A stretch of DNA of 6,328 bases from NCBI GenBank assembly GCA_016649785.1, contig JAENXB010000171.1, forward strand, positions 1-6,328. The letters run 5' to 3'. The DNA is from Flavobacteriaceae bacterium. GTDB lineage: Bacteria; Bacteroidota; Bacteroidia; Flavobacteriales; Flavobacteriaceae. Shown one piece after another: positions 1 through 5,874 of the stretch. The notes beneath the pieces are model-generated. The model was not told the origin of the DNA. It searched no databases and worked only from the letters and a program-made list of their open reading frames with translations. The number at the start of each line of letters is the position of its first letter. Within the stretch, counting starts at the first letter, position 1. The translations under genes and the position numbers were made by a program.

Positions 1-1523
1 ACGAACTTTTGGCGTTCCATCTCTTTGGCAAAAAATACCATTTCGTCCAATGAAGGCGTAATTAATCCGCTAAGCCCTATGATATCGACATTTTCGGATT
101 TGGCCCTTTCTATAATTTTTTCTGCGGGAACCATCACTCCCAGATCTATAATTTCGTAATTATTGCAAGCCAATACTACCCCCACAATATTTTTCCCAAT
201 ATCGTGAACATCACCCTTTACGGTGGCCAGTAGAATTTTTCCAGCCGACGAACTTTTACCGGACTTACTGGCCTCAATATATGGAAGTAAGTATGCCACA
301 GCCTTTTTCATCACCCTGGCAGATTTCACGACCTGCGGTAAAAACATTTTCCCGCTTCCAAACAGATCGCCTACTACGTTCATTCCTATCATCAACGGGC
401 CTTCAATAACTTCAATAGGTTTTTCGGCTTCCAATCTCGCTGCCTCAATATCTTCAAGAATATAAGCGTCAATTCCCTTTACCAGGGCGTGGGTAATTCG
501 CTCCTGCAAGGGTTTTTCCCTCCAGGAAAGGTCAACTTTATTCTCCCTTACAGCTCCTACAACCGACTCGGCTAGAGCCAGCAAACGCTCGGTGGCATCG
601 TCCCGCCTGTCTAGAATTACATCTTCCACGTGTTCCAGCAGATCTTTGGGTATATCATCATACACATCCAATAATGCCGGATTTACGATCCCCATATTCA
701 TCCCGGCTTTTATGGCGTGATACAAAAACACCGAATGCATCGCTTCCCGCACCGGATCATTCCCCCGGAAAGAAAATGAAACATTGCTCACCCCGCCACT
801 CAGGCTGCAAAGGGGCAAATTTTGTTTTACCCAGCGGGTAGCTTCAATAAAATCCACAGAACTTCTCCTGTGTTCCTCCATTCCGGTGGCTACAGGAAAA
901 ATATTCAGGTCGAAGATGATGTCTTCCGGCGGAAAATTCGCTTTTTGAGTTAAAACATCAAAAGAACGTTGGGCAATTTCAATTCGCCTTTCATAATTAT
1001 CCGCCTGTCCTACTTCATCAAAAGCCATTACCACTACGGCCGCCCCGTATCTTTTTATCTTTTTCGCCCGACTTATAAATTCTTCTTCCCCTTCTTTTAA
1101 GCTGATGGAATTCACCACACATTTCCCTTGTACTACTTGCAAACCGGCTTCAATAATGTCCCATTTGGAACTATCTATCATAATTGGAATACGGGCGATA
1201 TCAGGTTCAGAAACGATGAGATTCAGAAATTTGACCATAACTTCTTTCCCTTCAATAAGGCCATCGTCCATGTTTACATCCAATATTTGCGCACCTCCTT
1301 CAACCTGGTCACGGGCAATTGTAAGGGCTTCCTCAAATTTTTCCTCTTTGATAAGTCGAAGGAATTTTTTGGAACCTGCCACATTGGTCCGTTCCCCAAT
1401 ATTTATAAAATTGCTTTCGGGAGTAATGATTAAAGGTTCCAAGCCCGAAAGTTTCAGAAAAGGCCCTTCTGAACTCCTCAAAAAGGAGGAAGTATCTTCA
1501 GAAAAATTAATTATATCAGCCAT
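1..1523 (-). CDS. metH: Cobalamin-dependent methionine synthase, folate- and B12-binding half (C-terminal end beyond window)
   Basis: This protein carries the methyltetrahydrofolate and cobalamin modules of MetH, which pass a methyl group from 5-methyl-THF through cob(I)alamin to homocysteine. The ATG at 1523 is preceded in frame by TGA at 1550-1548, so the N-terminus is real. The first 507 residues are visible and the frame is open at base 1. A pterin-binding domain spans about residues 38-290 (NIGERTNVAGSKKF 41-54, DVNMD 82-86, GGVSNVSFSFRGN 243-255). A helical cap follows at about 320-415, then the cobalamin domain with GDVHDIGKN at 437-445. D438, H440 and S491 line up at a constant offset with E. 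coli D757, H759 (the cobalt ligand) and S810. The homocysteine domain is absent here and is supplied by the gene just upstream, 86 nt away. Whether a reactivation domain follows cannot be seen. Expression probably depends on the SAM riboswitch ahead of that upstream gene. Confidence 0.95.
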   Translation of the reverse strand, partial: MADIINFSEDTSSFLRSSEGPFLKLSGLEPLIITPESNFINIGERTNVAGSKKFLRLIKEEKFEEALTIARDQVEGGAQILDVNMDDGLIEGKEVMVKFLNLIVSEPDIARIPIMIDSSKWDIIEAGLQVVQGKCVVNSISLKEGEEEFISRAKKIKRYGAAVVVMAFDEVGQADNYERRIEIAQRSFDVLTQKANFPPEDIIFDLNIFPVATGMEEHRRSSVDFIEATRWVKQNLPLCSLSGGVSNVSFSFRGNDPVREAMHSVFLYHAIKAGMNMGIVNPALLDVYDDIPKDLLEHVEDVILDRRDDATERLLALAESVVGAVRENKVDLSWREKPLQERITHALVKGIDAYILEDIEAARLEAEKPIEVIEGPLMIGMNVVGDLFGSGKMFLPQVVKSARVMKKAVAYLLPYIEASKSGKSSSAGKILLATVKGDVHDIGKNIVGVVLACNNYEIIDLGVMVPAEKIIERAKSENVDIIGLSGLITPSLDEMVFFAKEMERQKF

Positions 1524-1530
1524 TTTTCGT

Positions 1531-1570
1531 TTAGTTTTTTTAAACTCTCAAACTAAAAAGTCAAAGAGTT
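1531..1570 (-). promoter_or_regulatory. Candidate H-type RNA pseudoknot just upstream of the metH folate/B12-half start
   Basis: In the RNA sense, AACTCTT (1570-1564) can pair with GAGAGTT (1549-1543) over seven pairs including one U-G. TTAGTTT (1556-1550) can pair with AAACTAA (1537-1531) over seven Watson-Crick pairs. The order of arms is that of a classical H-type pseudoknot: stem 1, a 7-nt loop, stem 2, no gap, then a 5-nt A-rich loop TAAAA. The last arm ends 7 nt before the ATG at 1523. As plain hairpins the two stems would instead exclude each other. This could control translation of the second metH gene, but the region is AT-rich and chance pairing is possible. I know of no family to assign it to. 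Confidence 0.3.
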
Positions 1571-1609
1571 CTTGAATAATTATATTTAAAGATCTATTCA
1601 CACGGATTT

Positions 1610-2614
1610 TTATACGTTGTGAACAGTAATTTTCCTTGGTTTATAATCTTTGGCTATTTCAGCAATGGCAGTTATATGCGCCGGAGTGGTGCCACAACAG
1701 CCTCCAATAATATTGACCAATCCTTTTTCCAGATATTCCTCAATTTGGGAGGCCATATCTTCCGGGGATTCCTCATATTCCCCAAATGCATTTGGCAAGC
1801 CGGCATTTGGATAAGCCGAAACCGCAGCATTCGATTTTTGAGCCAGGGTTTCCAGATAAGGAGTCAGTTGTTTTGCTCCCAAAGCGCAATTAAAGCCTAT
1901 GCTTAATAGAGGAATGTGCGAAACCGAGATCATAAAAGCCTCGGCGGTTTGCCCTGAAAGCGTTCTTCCGGATGCATCGGTAATTGTGCCGCTTATCATC
2001 ACCGGGATGTCAATATTGAGTTCTTCCTTTAATTCATCAATTGCAAATAAAGCTGCTTTTGCATTTAAGGTGTCAAAAACTGTTTCTACCAATAAAATAT
2101 CAACTCCGCCATCTATCAATGCTTTTGCCTGTTCCCTATATGCTTCACGGAGTTCTTCAAAGGAGATCGCCCTATAGCCGGGATCGTTGACATCCGGGGA
2201 CATGCTGGCTGTTTTATTGGTTGGTCCCATGGCTCCCGCCACAAACCTGGGTTTATCAGGATTTTCCAGAGTGAGTTCTTCTGCTACTTTTTTCGCGATT
2301 TTAGCCGACTCGTAATTGAGTTCATACACGAGTTCTTCCATCCTGTAATCGGCCATTGCGATGGTAGTTCCGGAAAAGGTGTTGGTTTCAACGATATCGG
2401 CGCCGGCCTGGAAGTATTTTCGATGAATATCGGCTATAGCTTTGGGCTGGGTTAAAGACAATAAATCATTATTGCCTTTTAAAGATACGGGCCAATTGGC
2501 AAAGCGTTCTCCGCGAAAATCTTCTTCGGTAAACTTATATTCCTGCAGCAAAGTGCCCATGGCACCATCTAAAACAAGTATTCTTTTTGAAAGGATCTCT
2601 TCTAATTTTGACAT
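1610..2614 (-). CDS. metH: Homocysteine S-methyltransferase half of a split methionine synthase
   Basis: This 334-residue cytoplasmic protein matches the N-terminal homocysteine-binding (betaine-homocysteine methyltransferase-like) module of MetH. It binds zinc and homocysteine and accepts the methyl group from methylcobalamin held by the partner gene at 1-1523. Visible motifs are LDGAMGT at 15-21, ADIVETNTF at 72-80, GAMGPT at 127-132, the zinc ligand C243 in GFNCALG, and C306/C307 in GGCCGTTP. These sit at a constant offset of four from E. coli C247, C310 and C311. The protein stops at the module boundary, so it is a complete domain encoded separately and not a broken gene. The ATG at 2614 gives the usual short N-terminus before LDGAMGT. 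There is no Shine-Dalgarno and the upstream sequence is A-rich, as is usual in Bacteroidota. A SAM-I riboswitch lies in its leader. Confidence 0.95.
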   Translation of the reverse strand: MSKLEEILSKRILVLDGAMGTLLQEYKFTEEDFRGERFANWPVSLKGNNDLLSLTQPKAIADIHRKYFQAGADIVETNTFSGTTIAMADYRMEELVYELNYESAKIAKKVAEELTLENPDKPRFVAGAMGPTNKTASMSPDVNDPGYRAISFEELREAYREQAKALIDGGVDILLVETVFDTLNAKAALFAIDELKEELNIDIPVMISGTITDASGRTLSGQTAEAFMISVSHIPLLSIGFNCALGAKQLTPYLETLAQKSNAAVSAYPNAGLPNAFGEYEESPEDMASQIEEYLEKGLVNIIGGCCGTTPAHITAIAEIAKDYKPRKITVHNV

Positions 2615-2666
2615 GTTGTTGTATATAAATCACTATCAAAAAAAGAAATAAGGAAAGCATTCTCTT
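2615..2666 (-). promoter_or_regulatory. Leader between the SAM riboswitch and the homocysteine-methyltransferase start
   Basis: These 52 nt should hold the expression platform of the riboswitch. They contain a U-rich run in the RNA (about 2648-2635, ending in seven T's), but no GC-rich hairpin stands in front of it. The best local stem (AAGAGAA with TTTCCTT, 2666-2650) has a mismatch and a wobble and would be weak. There is no Shine-Dalgarno near the ATG at 2614 that the aptamer could hide. The mode of control is therefore not evident from the sequence. Confidence 0.4.
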
Positions 2667-2769
2667 GTTATCTATCTGCGCAAATGCGCAGTAGAACGTA
2701 GCACCTTCTCCTTTTAAAGGAGGGTTGCTAAGGTTTCATCGGGTCTATCCCTCAACCTTTCTTGATAAC
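2667..2769 (-). promoter_or_regulatory. SAM-I (S-box) riboswitch aptamer
   Basis: The minus strand carries the SAM-I core in the correct order. P1 is GTTATC (2769-2764) with GATAAC (2672-2667). P2a is AAGGTT (2759-2754) with AACCTT (2735-2730), and P2b is GGG (2751-2749) with CCC (2743-2741). The kink-turn segment CCCGATGAAACC and then GCAACC follow. P3 is the hairpin at 2722-2708. The conserved AAGGTGCTA comes next, and P4 is CTGCGC-ATTT-GCGCAG (2691-2676). The pseudoknot loop TAGA (2747-2744) pairs with TCTA (2695-2692), in place of the CUGG/CCAG pair seen in well-studied Bacillus copies, which is a covariation. High S-adenosylmethionine is expected to repress the downstream methionine synthase genes. 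The identification is from memory of the consensus; a covariance-model scan would settle the boundaries. Confidence 0.95.
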
Positions 2770-2796
2770 GATGTTAAATGTATGAACTTAGAAGTG

Positions 2797-2828
2797 CAAA
2801 GATAAGGAGATACCTCATGCAATTCCAA
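2797..2828 (-). promoter_or_regulatory. Probable Bacteroidota-type promoter of the riboswitch/metH unit
   Basis: TATCTTTG at 2804-2797 matches the Bacteroidota -7 consensus TAnnTTTG exactly. A TTG at 2828-2826, 21 nt upstream of it, can serve as the -33 element. Transcription would start near 2790, about 20 nt before the riboswitch aptamer, which is a sensible geometry. This makes the methionine unit independent of the gene before it. Confidence 0.6.
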
Positions 2829-2844
2829 CTAATTTAATGGAATT
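2821..2844. repeat. Short inverted repeat after the OsmC-family gene
   Basis: AATTCCA (2844-2838) and TGGAATT (2827-2821), read on the minus strand, are a perfect 7-nt inverted repeat with a 10-nt loop. It begins 4 nt after the stop codon of the gene ending at 2849. No T-run follows, so it would be a weak terminator at best. Its left arm overlaps the proposed -33 TTG of the next promoter, so an operator is an alternative. It may also be chance in AT-rich DNA. Confidence 0.3.
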
Positions 2845-2848
2845 TTGA

Positions 2849-3271
2849 CTAATTAAGGAATTCTCCGTTTAAAGATACTTTATAGGTAATATCCGCAGTT
2901 TTCTCCAACATTTTTGCGACTGAGCAATATTTTTCCAGGGAAAGCTCTACCGCCCTATTTGCTTTTTCAGGGGAAAGATCTCCTGTTAGGAAAACTTTCA
3001 GTTTTATTCCGGTAAAAACATTTGGAATAGCTCCCTCCTGGCGAAAACCTTCAACCTCCATCTGGAAATCTTCCAGTTCTATATGCTGTTTTCTCAAAAT
3101 CAATACAATATCAATCCCGCTGCAACCGGCAATTCCCATCAGCAATAATTCCATAGGACTTGCTCCCAGTGGATTTGGTTCCGATTTATTGTCTAAATAA
3201 ACTACATCTCCTCTTTCATTTTTGGTTTCAAAATGATAATCGTTATTCAATCTTTTTAGGCTAATTTTCAT
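2849..3271 (-). CDS. OsmC/Ohr-family protein
   Basis: This 140-residue cytoplasmic protein belongs to the OsmC/Ohr family, whose better-studied members reduce organic hydroperoxides with a pair of cysteines. Both are present: C50 in MGIAGCSGIDI and C116 in EKYCSVAKML, next to the conserved segment NPLGASPMELLL (33-44). The short length and long central helix fit the YhfA-like branch, whose substrate is less clear. The frame is open up to an ATG at 3322, but I place the start at 3271 (MKISLKRLNND). The 17 extra residues lack family similarity, and their codons overlap a promoter box at 3296-3289 and touch the hairpin at 3326-3361. The gene stands alone between two sulfur-metabolism units. A role in protection from peroxides, or in handling reactive sulfur, is inference only. 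Confidence 0.88.
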   Translation of the reverse strand: MKISLKRLNNDYHFETKNERGDVVYLDNKSEPNPLGASPMELLLMGIAGCSGIDIVLILRKQHIELEDFQMEVEGFRQEGAIPNVFTGIKLKVFLTGDLSPEKANRAVELSLEKYCSVAKMLEKTADITYKVSLNGEFLN

Positions 3272-3288
3272 TTGATTTGACTTTTTGA

Positions 3289-3296
3289 CAAAGTTA
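3289..3296 (-). promoter_or_regulatory. Probable -7 promoter box of the OsmC-family gene
   Basis: TAACTTTG on the minus strand is an exact match to the Bacteroidota -7 consensus TAnnTTTG. It lies 17 nt before the ATG at 3271, leaving a 5' leader of only about 10-12 nt. No TTG sits at the usual 17-23 nt spacing upstream; the nearest is 28 nt away. The call therefore rests on the -7 box alone, with support from the terminator-like hairpin just upstream. Confidence 0.4.
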
Positions 3297-3325
3297 AGTA
3301 AAAAGGAGGTTAAAAAAATCATGTC

Positions 3326-3363
3326 AAACCTAACAACAGATCTTTGATACCTGTTAGGTTTTT
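3326..3363. terminator. Probable hairpin terminator after the sulfite-reduction operon
   Basis: AAACCTAACA (3326-3335) and TGTTAGGTTT (3352-3361) are perfect 10-nt inverted arms around a 16-nt loop, with an alternative inner stem sharing the ACA/TGT bases. It lies 77 nt after the reductase stop at 3438 and just before the OsmC promoter box, where a terminator is expected. The longer T-run (3359-3363) is on the plus strand; on the minus strand only TTTGACA follows the stem. Termination for the genes here may thus be modest or bidirectional. Confidence 0.5.
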
Positions 3364-3390
3364 ATATCCCTTACAAGTTTTCATTATCTC

Positions 3391-3437
3391 ACCCCCTCCT
3401 TTGGGGCCGCCTGTTGGTAAGGCAGGGGCCAGGGGCT
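3391..3437. repeat. GC-rich folded intergenic element, possible dispersed repeat
   Basis: This stretch directly after the reductase stop codon is far richer in G and C than its surroundings. CCCC (3393-3396) and GGGG (3403-3406) form one hairpin. In the minus-strand RNA, CTGCCT (3425-3420) pairs with AGGCGG (3412-3407) in a second hairpin with a 7-nt loop. No T-run follows directly. It could be a copy of a short palindromic repeat of the kind scattered between genes in flavobacterial genomes, or an RNA 3'-end stabiliser. Only one copy is visible here. Confidence 0.35.
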
Positions 3438-4499
3438 TTACCCAATACTTTGCACTACTTCCCTTTTAGCTTGCTTTTTACTTCCGTCAAATCCTTCTAC
3501 TCCGCCCACGGTGGTATATTTTAAAACATACCTTTTATTTGGGTGAATTCTTTGATAAGCGCTTTGGCACATAATAGCTGCTTCATGAAAACCGGATAAG
3601 ATCAATTTGAGTTTTCCCTTATACGTATTGACATCGCCAATGGCGTAAATCCCCGGAATATTGGTTTGATAATCGTAGGAATTATCAACCTTAATCGCAT
3701 TTTTTTCTATCTCCAGTCCCCAGTTGGCCATAGGTCCCAACTTTGGGGAAAGTCCGAACAACGGAATAAAATAATCGGTTTCCCTGAATTCTTCCCTGAT
3801 AGTGGTCTCTTTATACCGGATCACAACCTTTTCCAGATGATTCTGCCCACTTAATCCAACAACTTCCGCATCAGTAACAAGTTCTATTTTTCCTAATTTG
3901 GATAATTCTGAAACCTTTTCTACCGAGTCCAGAGCTCCCCTGAATTCGTTTCTTCGGTGTACCAATACCACTTCAGAAGATACATCGGTTAAATAAATGG
4001 CCCAGTCTAAAGCTGAATCGCCTCCACCAGAGATCACCACCCTTTTATCCCGAAAAACCTCCGGATCTTTTATAAAATAAGACACTCCTTTATCTTCAAA
4101 ATCTTCAATATTGGAAATTGGCGGTTTTCTCGGTTCAAAAGACCCAAGTCCGCCGGCTATTGCCACTACCGGAGCCTGGTGTTTTGTCCCTTTATTGGTG
4201 GTGACAACAAAACTGCCATCTTCCTGTTTTTCTATAGTTTCGGCACGTTCTCCAAGGGTGAACCCGGGTTGAAACGGTTTAATTTGCTCCATTAAATTCT
4301 TCACCAAATCACCCGCCAATATTTCAGGAAAGGCTGGTACATCATAGATCGGTTTTTTTGGATAGATCTCTGCACATTGTCCCCCTGGTTGTGGTAAAGC
4401 ATCTATTAAATGCGTTTTCAACTTCAGCAATCCCGCTTCAAAAACGGTGAATAGGCCTGTAGGCCCTGCCCCAATTATTAAGATATCTGTTTTAATCAT
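3438..4499 (-). CDS. Type-2 ferredoxin/flavodoxin-NADP reductase (FAD-dependent oxidoreductase)
   Basis: This 353-residue flavoprotein has the two-nucleotide-domain fold of thioredoxin reductase but lacks its CxxC redox pair. That pattern marks the YumC-type ferredoxin-NADP reductases. The FAD site is ILIIGAGPTG (6-15), followed by PGGQC (38-42) and IPGIYAIGDVN (281-291). The NADPH domain shows VVISGGGDSALDWA (154-167), and HRR at 181-183 probably holds the 2'-phosphate. The C-terminal KYTTVGGVEGF (327-337) resembles the tail of this reductase type. The ATG at 4499 is preferred over a GTG one codon earlier; it overlaps the stop of the preceding gene by 8 nt (ATGATTAA), implying translational coupling. 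In this operon it most likely passes NADPH electrons through ferredoxin or flavodoxin to the sulfite reductase. That partner is inferred from position. Confidence 0.88.
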   Translation of the reverse strand: MIKTDILIIGAGPTGLFTVFEAGLLKLKTHLIDALPQPGGQCAEIYPKKPIYDVPAFPEILAGDLVKNLMEQIKPFQPGFTLGERAETIEKQEDGSFVVTTNKGTKHQAPVVAIAGGLGSFEPRKPPISNIEDFEDKGVSYFIKDPEVFRDKRVVISGGGDSALDWAIYLTDVSSEVVLVHRRNEFRGALDSVEKVSELSKLGKIELVTDAEVVGLSGQNHLEKVVIRYKETTIREEFRETDYFIPLFGLSPKLGPMANWGLEIEKNAIKVDNSYDYQTNIPGIYAIGDVNTYKGKLKLILSGFHEAAIMCQSAYQRIHPNKRYVLKYTTVGGVEGFDGSKKQAKREVVQSIG

Positions 4500-5082
4500 C
4501 ACTCTCTTTTTTTTGTATTAATGTTTGGGTAATTTCATTCAGTTTATTTACTTTTTCCCCAAAATCCCCCTTAATTGTTTTTCTGTATTCATTTAAATTT
4601 TCAACCATTTGGTTGATGTCTTCCGGAATCACTTCTTCAAAAAACTGACGCAGGCGTTTGGCCGTTGTCGGTGATTTCCCATTGGTGGAAATCGCTATTT
4701 TTACGTGGCCTTTGTTGACAATGCCTCCCATATAAAAATCACAGTATTCAGGCGTATCGGCGATATTGGCAAGCAAATACCGCTTTTTGGCATTTTTATA
4801 AATTTTCTCGTTTAGCTTTCTATCATCGGTGGCAGCAATCGCAAGATGCCGTTTCTTTAAATATCTCCGCTTATAGCTTTTTTTAATCAGGTTTACCCCG
4901 TATTTTTTTGCCAGTTCTACCGTTTCAGGCAAAAAGCTTTTCGCCAAAACCTCAACATTGGCATTCGGACTGGATTTTAACAAAAAATGCAGTTTTTCAT
5001 GACCTACATTTCCTCCTCCTATAATGAGGATATTCAGTGTATTCACCTTCAAGAAAACCGGGTATAATTCGTTTCTTTCCAT
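4492..5082 (-). CDS. Precorrin-2 dehydrogenase / siroheme synthase (CysG N-terminal or Met8 type)
   Basis: This 196-residue enzyme oxidises precorrin-2 to sirohydrochlorin with NAD+ and, in CysG- and Met8-like members, also inserts iron to give siroheme. The N-terminal Rossmann fold carries LIIGGGNVGHEK (19-30) and AIAATDD (81-87). NIADTPEYCDF (106-116) contains D109, which lines up with the catalytic Asp of Salmonella CysG (D104) and yeast Met8p (D141). The segment AISTNGKSPTTAKRLRQ (130-146) matches the dimerisation/active-site region. The methyltransferase half of CysG is not fused here; it is the separate gene immediately upstream, 3 nt away. No separate SirB/CbiX chelatase is in view, so this protein may do both steps. 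The ATG at 5082 follows two stop codons and gives the usual short lead into the Rossmann fold. Confidence 0.9.
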   Translation of the reverse strand: MERNELYPVFLKVNTLNILIIGGGNVGHEKLHFLLKSSPNANVEVLAKSFLPETVELAKKYGVNLIKKSYKRRYLKKRHLAIAATDDRKLNEKIYKNAKKRYLLANIADTPEYCDFYMGGIVNKGHVKIAISTNGKSPTTAKRLRQFFEEVIPEDINQMVENLNEYRKTIKGDFGEKVNKLNEITQTLIQKKESDD

Positions 5083-5085
5083 TTA

Positions 5086-5874
5086 TTAAGCTGAAATAAA
5101 TTTTGCTTCGGAAACTTTCACAATACTTTTGATGTTCTCAAAAACCGATTGAAACTGAAGCTTTTCCCGCACCACTTCCCCTATCACGATAATTGCAGGG
5201 GAAGCCAGGTTTTTCTCTTCCACGATTTCTTCAATAGTGCTGATTTTTCCGAAACCGGAACGTTCATTAAGGGTCGTTCCGTTTTGAATAATCCCCACCG
5301 GGGTTTCCCCTTTTCCGAAAGCTTTAAAGGTTTGTACAATTTCAGCCAATTTCCCCATCCCCATCAAAATAACAACGGTGGCGGTAGATTGGGCCGCCAG
5401 GTTTACATCTGCCGAAAGTTTCCTGTTTGAAGTGGTTCCCGTAATTACCCAAAAACTTTCTGAAATTCCACGTTTGGTCAATGGAATCCCAACATTTGCC
5501 GGCACTGCGATTGAAGATGTAATACCTGAAACTACTTCGGTTTCCAAACCTTTGCTTCTGGCAAATTCAATTTCTTCAGCTCCTCGTCCAAAAATAAAGG
5601 GATCGCCTCCTTTTAATCTCACCACATGACCTTTTTCATAAGCATATTTTACGATAAGCTCATTAATTTCATCCTGACTATAGGTATGAAGATCTTTTCG
5701 CTTTCCTACAAAAATATGTTTAGCCTGGGGCGCATATTCCAGCAAATCCCGGCTTATGAGTGCATCATATAAAACCACCCGTGCAGCTTTTAAAACGTTT
5801 ACCGCTTTTATGGTGATCAACTCCGGATCTCCCGGACCAGCACCCACAACGCTAAGTTTTGGTTTATTTTTCAT
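5086..5874 (-). CDS. cobA: Uroporphyrinogen-III C-methyltransferase (SUMT)
   Basis: This enzyme methylates uroporphyrinogen III at C2 and C7 with two SAM to give precorrin-2, the first step toward siroheme. At 262 residues it has the normal length of stand-alone SUMT. Family motifs are complete: VVGAGPGDPELIT (9-21), VVRLKGGDPFIFGRGAEE (84-101), VSGITSSIAVPANVGIPLTKRG (within 115-136) and FWVITGTT (141-148). The frame allows an ATG nine codons earlier, but I choose the ATG at 5874. It has a perfect AAGGAGGT Shine-Dalgarno 5 nt ahead, and the protein then begins directly before the conserved glycine motif. The start overlaps the end of the upstream gene by 11 nt. The usual GIPLTHR reads GIPLTKR here. 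Since cobalamin-dependent MetH is nearby, precorrin-2 could also feed corrinoids, but siroheme supply is the direct reading of this operon. Confidence 0.94.
   Translation of the reverse strand: MKNKPKLSVVGAGPGDPELITIKAVNVLKAARVVLYDALISRDLLEYAPQAKHIFVGKRKDLHTYSQDEINELIVKYAYEKGHVVRLKGGDPFIFGRGAEEIEFARSKGLETEVVSGITSSIAVPANVGIPLTKRGISESFWVITGTTSNRKLSADVNLAAQSTATVVILMGMGKLAEIVQTFKAFGKGETPVGIIQNGTTLNERSGFGKISTIEEIVEEKNLASPAIIVIGEVVREKLQFQSVFENIKSIVKVSEAKFISA

Noticed and set aside
1105..1575. Long open frame on the plus strand opposite the methionine synthase gene.
   Set aside because: The minus strand here encodes the conserved pterin-binding domain of MetH; the plus-strand protein has no recognisable motif and is a shadow.
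2535..2660. Possible upstream frame on the minus strand starting at ATG 2660, just after riboswitch P1, reading MLSLFLFLIVIYIQQH and overlapping the homocysteine-methyltransferase start out of frame.
   Set aside because: The hydrophobic run comes from the T-rich leader, there is no ribosome site, and about two thirds of the frame shadows a well-supported gene.
2676..2722. Two strong palindromes (2676-2691 and 2708-2722) considered as intrinsic terminators or operator sites.
   Set aside because: They fall exactly where P4 and P3 of the SAM-I aptamer belong and neither is followed by a T-run.
3301..3310. AAAAGGAGGT, a perfect Shine-Dalgarno-like string on the plus strand.
   Set aside because: No plausible plus-strand gene follows it, and on the minus strand it lies in the OsmC promoter region.
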